Below, piece after piece: positions 6,142 to 9,051 of a DNA stretch of 9,051 nucleotides. The stretch is from JAQGHR01 sp031411935 (GTDB taxonomy: Bacteria; Planctomycetota; Planctomycetia; Isosphaerales; Isosphaeraceae). How positions within the stretch are numbered: the stretch's first letter is position 1; every line of letters starts with the position of its first letter. The position numbers and the translations under genes were made by a program. The DNA lies in the NCBI GenBank assembly GCA_031411935.1, contig JANOBY010000724.1:1-9051 (forward strand), read 5' to 3'. The notes beneath the pieces were generated by a model, which saw only the letters and a program-made list of their open reading frames with translations, made no database searches and was not told the origin of the DNA.

Positions 6142-6516
6142 ATGGCCAAGAAAGCCGCACCGAAGGCAGCTCCCGCCGCTCCGAAAGCCACCGGGAGCGA
6201 GAAGCCCGGCCGCCAGAAGGCGGCCACGAAGGCGGAGCTGTACACGCAGATCGCCGAGAAAACTAACCTGGCCAAGAAGGACGTCGCGAACGTCCTCGGC
6301 GCCATGAGCGAGCTGATCAACAAAGAACTCGGGAAGAAGGGCCCCGGCCTCTTCGTGATCCCGGGTCTTCTGAAGCTCAAGGTGGTCCGCAAGCCGGCCA
6401 CCAAGGCCAAGCAGGGAATCAACCCCTTCACCAAGGAGCCGATGACGATCAAGGCGAAGCCCGCCCGGAACGTGATCAAGGCCATGCCCTTGAAGGCGTT
6501 GAAGGATTCCGTCTGA
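6142..6516 (+). CDS. HU-family nucleoid DNA-binding protein with basic N-terminal tail
   Basis: A 124-residue protein, against about 90 for classical HU. Residues 1-27 are a Lys/Ala/Pro-rich tail (MAKKAAPKAAPAAPKATG...) resembling histone tails. Residues 28-124 are the HU fold: helices TKAELYTQIAEKTNLAKKDVANVLGAMSELI in outline, then sheet FVIPGLLKLKVV, the basic DNA-binding arm RKPATKAKQGINPFTKEPM with the conserved N94-P95 (the proline of HU intercalates into DNA), and the C-terminal helix MPLKALKDSV. HU dimers bend and compact DNA. This longer form, with GLLKLKVVRKPATKA, is a type I know from planctomycetes. ATG 6142 has a Shine-Dalgarno at 6124-6130; the frame stays open upstream to about 5992, but that extension is not protein-like. 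It is monocistronic; the next gene is a tRNA. Confidence 0.93.
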   Translation: MAKKAAPKAAPAAPKATGSEKPGRQKAATKAELYTQIAEKTNLAKKDVANVLGAMSELINKELGKKGPGLFVIPGLLKLKVVRKPATKAKQGINPFTKEPMTIKAKPARNVIKAMPLKALKDSV

Positions 6517-6552
6517 GTGCGATCGGGCGTGGTGCCAGGCCGCGTCGATACC

Positions 6553-6595
6553 GAGGGACGCCTCGACATCCATGAATTGGGTCCGGGGCGTCCTC
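6553..6595 (+). terminator. Candidate terminator hairpin after the HU gene
   Basis: GGACGCC 6556-6562 pairs perfectly with GGCGTCC 6587-6593; allowing one bulged G, the stem extends to nine pairs (6553-6562 with 6587-6595). The loop is 24 bases. It lies 36 bases past the HU stop but is followed by AAACC rather than a T-run, so it may be a 3'-end stabiliser or a Rho-linked site rather than an intrinsic terminator. Confidence 0.33.
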
Positions 6596-6659
6596 AAACC
6601 GTCCCGGTCCGACTCCTGAAGCCGCCGTTGGTCGGGTCCTGCACCCAGAGAGTCAACGA

Positions 6660-6744
6660 GCCGGCGTGGCGGAACGGCAGACGCTGAGGACTTAAAATCC
6701 TCTGGGCGGGAACGCCCGTGTGGGTTCGATTCCCACCGCCGGTA
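6660..6744 (+). tRNA. tRNA-Leu (anticodon UAA)
   Basis: A full class II cloverleaf. The acceptor stem is GCCGGCG 6660-6666 with CGCCGGT 6737-6743 (first pair G-U) and discriminator A6744. The D arm is GCGG...CGC (6669-6684). The anticodon stem is GAGGA 6686-6690 with TCCTC 6698-6702 and loop CTTAAAA, anticodon TAA at 6693-6695. The long variable arm is GGGCG 6704-6708 with CGCCC 6713-6717 and a GGAA loop. The T arm is GTGGG, loop TTCGATT, CCCAC (6720-6736). The G1-U72 pair and A73 also occur in E. coli tRNA-Leu(UAA). CCA is not encoded (TTCC follows). It reads UUA and, by wobble, UUG, both minor codons in this GC-rich DNA. It is convergent with csrA, 22 bases away. Confidence 0.97.
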
Positions 6745-6766
6745 TTCCAGGTGGTTGTGACTTGGG

Positions 6767-6949
6767 TCAGGCCGATTGCATGTCGAGAGTGACGGATTCC
6801 AGAGGGACGATCTCCTCGCGGTAAACCGTCACGTCGCCCGGGGCTTCGATCCCGATTCGCACCGAATTCTTGTCGATCTTCACGATGGTGATGCAGACGT
6901 CGGGGCCAACCTGGAATCGTTGACCGAGCTTCCTGCTCAGGACCAACAT
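6767..6949 (-). CDS. csrA: Carbon storage regulator CsrA, RNA-binding translational regulator
   Basis: A 60-residue protein of normal length. CsrA dimers bind GGA motifs in hairpin loops near ribosome-binding sites and repress or stabilise mRNAs controlling carbon flow, motility and biofilm. Recognisable parts are MLVLSRKLGQ (1-10), RIGIEAP (31-37) and VYREEI (42-47) with R44, a residue essential for RNA binding in E. coli CsrA. The start ATG 6949-6947 has the Shine-Dalgarno AGGAG (6960-6956 on the minus strand), six bases away. In many bacteria csrA sits with fliW and flagellin genes; none are here. Its 5' leader holds an exact complement of the ribosome-binding site, described separately. 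It is convergent with tRNA-Leu and divergent from the membrane protein gene. Confidence 0.97.
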   Translation of the reverse strand: MLVLSRKLGQRFQVGPDVCITIVKIDKNSVRIGIEAPGDVTVYREEIVPLESVTLDMQSA

Positions 6950-7205
6950 GGCGAACTCCTTCTTCTCTCGTCCCTGAGAAAATAACCGAGTGCCCACGGC
7001 CACTCCCACATCGGGAAGTTCAAGGCAACTGGCGTGCCCGATCGCTGTCGAGGAAGTACCAACCAGGAGGAGTTCGCTCGAAATCGTTCTGATTGCACGT
7101 TTTCGGATGCGATAAGTTTCGAAAATCGTCAAAGCGAATCGCGCGGTTATGGAGACTGGTTTGGTGGTTTGTAAGTTTTTCCTCATGTAAAAATGACAAC
7201 GGCGC
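6950..7205. promoter_or_regulatory. Divergent csrA / membrane-protein intergenic region with SD-complement element
   Basis: These 256 bases hold the csrA leader (minus strand) and the upstream region of the membrane protein gene (plus strand), and become AT-richer to the right. GCGAACTCCT at 6951-6960 and AGGAGTTCGC at 7068-7077 are perfect inverted copies; the first is the csrA ribosome-binding site read from the other strand. CGTTTTCG 7098-7105 pairs with CGAAAATCG 7120-7128 with one bulge. No promoter was assigned with confidence. TTGGTG 7161-7166 with TGTAAA 7186-7191 is a loose match for the plus strand, with a long 19-base spacer. Confidence 0.5.
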
Positions 7206-9051
7206 ATGGTGCACCCTTCGGCCGATGGTTTCGAATCTCGTTCGTCGGGCTCAGCTCGATTCACCGCACCCCTGATCCTCTTCGGCGTGGTCACACTCTG
7301 GCTGTGGCCGATCGGATTCCGGGGCGTCATGCCGGTCGGCGGCGACGTCACGCAGTTCTCGCTGGGGCTCATGGCCGTCTTGAGTCGGGCGCTCAAGGCG
7401 GGACGGCTGCCGCTCTGGAATGATCTCTGGGGCTTCGGATTTCCGGGCCTCGCCGAGAGCCAGATGGGGGTGTTCTATCCTCCCCATCTCGTGCTCTATC
7501 GATGGCTCTCGACCGAGAGTGCCTACACCGCGAGCTTGATGCTCCACACGTACTGGGCCGCGTTCGGTGCCTTTTTCGCCGCGAGGGTGCTGGGGATTTC
7601 ACGGTGGGGATCGGTCCTGACGGGCGTGAGTTGGTCCACTTCGGGCCTCTTCCTCATCCACCTGCCCCATCAATGGGGCTACACCACGGGCTCGTGGATG
7701 CCGTGGGCGTTGGGTCTGACGTTCCTGGTCTATCGAAGTGAGAGGCCGCTTCGCGTGGGAGTTTTCCTCGCGGCCGTCCTGGCCTTGCAAGTTTTACCTG
7801 GCCATTTTCAGTTCGCATTCATGACGCAGGTCTGCGTGATCGGGATCGCGGCCTGGATGATGTTCGATCAAGCCGAGCGTGGCAGGAATGCCATCGTTCG
7901 CTCTTTGATCGTGGTGGCTTGCTTCGCGATGACCTTCCCGCTGACCGCCGTGCAACTTCTCCCCAGCGCCGAGCTTGCAAGGTCGGCCCAGTCTCAGCGG
8001 TCTCTGGACTATCTGGGGGCATTCGCTTCCACACCGCTACACTTCATCAATTTCATCGCTCCCCGGCTGTTTCACGACTCCCCTTTGTGGCGGTCGTTCG
8101 CCTGGGATCCCTTCCATGCGATGCCGGAGGAGCACCTCCCCTACCTGGGCCTCGTGCCCCTCTTCCTGGCGATAGGCACGGTCCGGCGCGATTTTCGTCA
8201 CGACCCGGCGGTCCGAGTGCTGGCCGCGCTCGCCCTGGGTTCGATGCTCCTGAGCCTCGGGCCCTATGTGCCTGGCTTCGGATTGATGGCACGACTTCCG
8301 GGCTTTTCGTTCTTTCGGGCGCCGGCTCGCTGGTCGCTGATCACGTTGCTTGCGTTGGCCATCCTTGCGGGCAAGGGGTTGGACTCCTGGAAGACGTGGC
8401 CTCGGCCCGGCCTGGGGCTCGCTCGCTTCGTCGCGATCTCCGTGATGGCGGTCGCGGCCGTGGGCATCGGTTTGACCCTGGCACTGGCGTCGCATCACCA
8501 ACCCTCGCTCCGGGCGCCTTTTCAGTGGCTCATGACCTGGATGCCCTGGGCCAACGATCCGCCGTTCGCTCGCGTGGTCGCGTCGGCCTTCGAGGGCTCC
8601 CAAAATCCGCTGGTCATCTCGGGCCTCATGAGGCAAGGGTACGACCCTTCGGCGGCCGTGCGGATGACCCTGGCGGCTGAATTTTCCTCGATCCTTCAGG
8701 CCGAGCTGTTCCCCACTCTCATGCTTCTCGCCGCCATGCTTGCGATTCTTCCCGTGATTCTGCGTCGCAGGGATCTCGCCCCGTATGTCTTTTTGGCGTT
8801 CACCGTGGGCGACCTGTTTCTGCTCGCCAGGAACCGCGACCTGGAGTTGACGCCGCTTCGGCCGCTCGCCACGCAGAGCCCGGTCCTTGAGTGGATGGCA
8901 TCTCACCCCTACGGCTCACGGTCGCTCGATCCGGTCCGCAATCTTCCCATGCTGGTGGGAATGTCGCCCCTGTCCGCCTATCGTACGCTCGATCGTCCGG
9001 TGCTTACCCGCATTGTCGCGATCGCCTCCGCGTCGCCCGACGGCTCCATCC
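7206..9051 (+). CDS. YfhO-like polytopic membrane protein (GT-C type glycosyltransferase-like), 3'-truncated
   Basis: An open frame from ATG 7206 to the window edge without a stop: 615 codons plus one base, so the C terminus is missing. An in-frame TGA at 7194 limits the start to ATG 7206 or GTG 7209; no clear Shine-Dalgarno is seen. A 20-residue soluble start leads to a first membrane helix (about 20-40), then the motif region GGDVTQFSL (45-53), RLPLWND (67-73) and FPGLAESQMGVFYPPH (79-94). This is the 'GD...LPLWNP...G.P..a..q...YP' pattern of YfhO-like and related GT-C membrane proteins. PEEHLPYLGLVPLFLA (307-322) and LPGFSFFRAPARW (364-376) also fit. Roughly a dozen hydrophobic segments are visible (e.g. 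182-220, 231-253, 336-353, 404-429, 500-541). In that family the role is glycan or teichoic-acid-like glycosylation with lipid-linked sugars; the substrate here is unknown. L197 is encoded by TTA, the only in-frame TTA I noticed in a confident gene. Confidence 0.85.
   Translation, partial: MVHPSADGFESRSSGSARFTAPLILFGVVTLWLWPIGFRGVMPVGGDVTQFSLGLMAVLSRALKAGRLPLWNDLWGFGFPGLAESQMGVFYPPHLVLYRWLSTESAYTASLMLHTYWAAFGAFFAARVLGISRWGSVLTGVSWSTSGLFLIHLPHQWGYTTGSWMPWALGLTFLVYRSERPLRVGVFLAAVLALQVLPGHFQFAFMTQVCVIGIAAWMMFDQAERGRNAIVRSLIVVACFAMTFPLTAVQLLPSAELARSAQSQRSLDYLGAFASTPLHFINFIAPRLFHDSPLWRSFAWDPFHAMPEEHLPYLGLVPLFLAIGTVRRDFRHDPAVRVLAALALGSMLLSLGPYVPGFGLMARLPGFSFFRAPARWSLITLLALAILAGKGLDSWKTWPRPGLGLARFVAISVMAVAAVGIGLTLALASHHQPSLRAPFQWLMTWMPWANDPPFARVVASAFEGSQNPLVISGLMRQGYDPSAAVRMTLAAEFSSILQAELFPTLMLLAAMLAILPVILRRRDLAPYVFLAFTVGDLFLLARNRDLELTPLRPLATQSPVLEWMASHPYGSRSLDPVRNLPMLVGMSPLSAYRTLDRPVLTRIVAIASASPDGSI

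Noticed and set aside
5865..6569. A 234-codon open frame on the minus strand
   Set aside because: It is the antisense shadow of the HU gene and its leader; its C-terminal part crosses the palindrome cluster.
6744..6780. Integration (attachment) site at the 3' end of tRNA-Leu
   Set aside because: No second copy of the tRNA 3' end and no integrase were seen in the window; csrA follows directly.
6950..7396. N-terminal extension of CsrA by about 149 codons to an upstream ATG
   Set aside because: CsrA homology begins exactly at ATG 6949, with a good Shine-Dalgarno; the extension lacks protein character and crosses an AT-rich gap.
7919..8680. A 253-codon open frame on the plus strand
   Set aside because: It is another frame of the membrane protein gene, whose own frame shows continuous membrane helices and family motifs.
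8037..8906. A 289-codon open frame on the minus strand
   Set aside because: It lies opposite the YfhO-like membrane protein and its translation is a Lys/Arg/Glu/His-rich low-complexity string, as expected for the complement of hydrophobic codons.
1..9051. CRISPR array, insertion sequence, phage or defence system
   Set aside because: No regularly spaced direct repeats, transposase, integrase, toxin-antitoxin or nuclease motifs were found on either strand.

Overview
The window looks like chromosomal DNA from a planctomycete, most likely the high-GC Isosphaeraceae group. The reasons are a C-terminal cytochrome c of the Planctomycetes/Verrucomicrobia type on a propeller and helical-repeat protein, an HU homologue with a Lys/Ala/Pro-rich N-terminal tail, GC-rich third codon positions, and mostly single genes in mixed orientation with short AT-richer gaps. 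This placement is an inference from gene families; there is no rRNA here to test it. No mobile element, CRISPR array, phage gene or defence system was seen.

Layout. 1-1869 (+) is the 3' part of a large PVC-type heme protein; 14 bases later comes a GNAT acetyltransferase (1884-2306, +), probably co-transcribed. These converge on a small unrecognised helical protein (2403-2657, -), with a compound hairpin at 2332-2381 between them that fits a terminator. A gene-poor AT-richer gap follows (2658-2919). Then argC (2920-3933, -) and a secreted gamma-glutamyltransferase (4069-5793, +) diverge from a 135-base spacer. The 348-base gap 5794-6141 holds a short ORF with a strong Shine-Dalgarno and several competing inverted repeats, and leads into the HU-like gene (6142-6516, +). 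tRNA-Leu(UAA) (6660-6744, +) converges on csrA (6767-6949, -). A large polytopic membrane protein of the YfhO type starts at 7206 (+) and runs off the right edge without a stop.

The genes do not form one pathway. They are mostly core functions: arginine biosynthesis (ArgC), glutathione or gamma-glutamyl peptide turnover (GGT), nucleoid structure (HU), translation (tRNA-Leu) and post-transcriptional regulation (CsrA), plus planctomycete-type envelope and redox proteins. The most interesting signals are in non-coding DNA. First, the csrA leader carries an exact 10-base complement of the csrA ribosome-binding site. Second, the ggt-HU gap has mutually exclusive hairpins behind a short ORF, an arrangement resembling an attenuator or a structured repeat. 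I found no convincing new multi-gene system.
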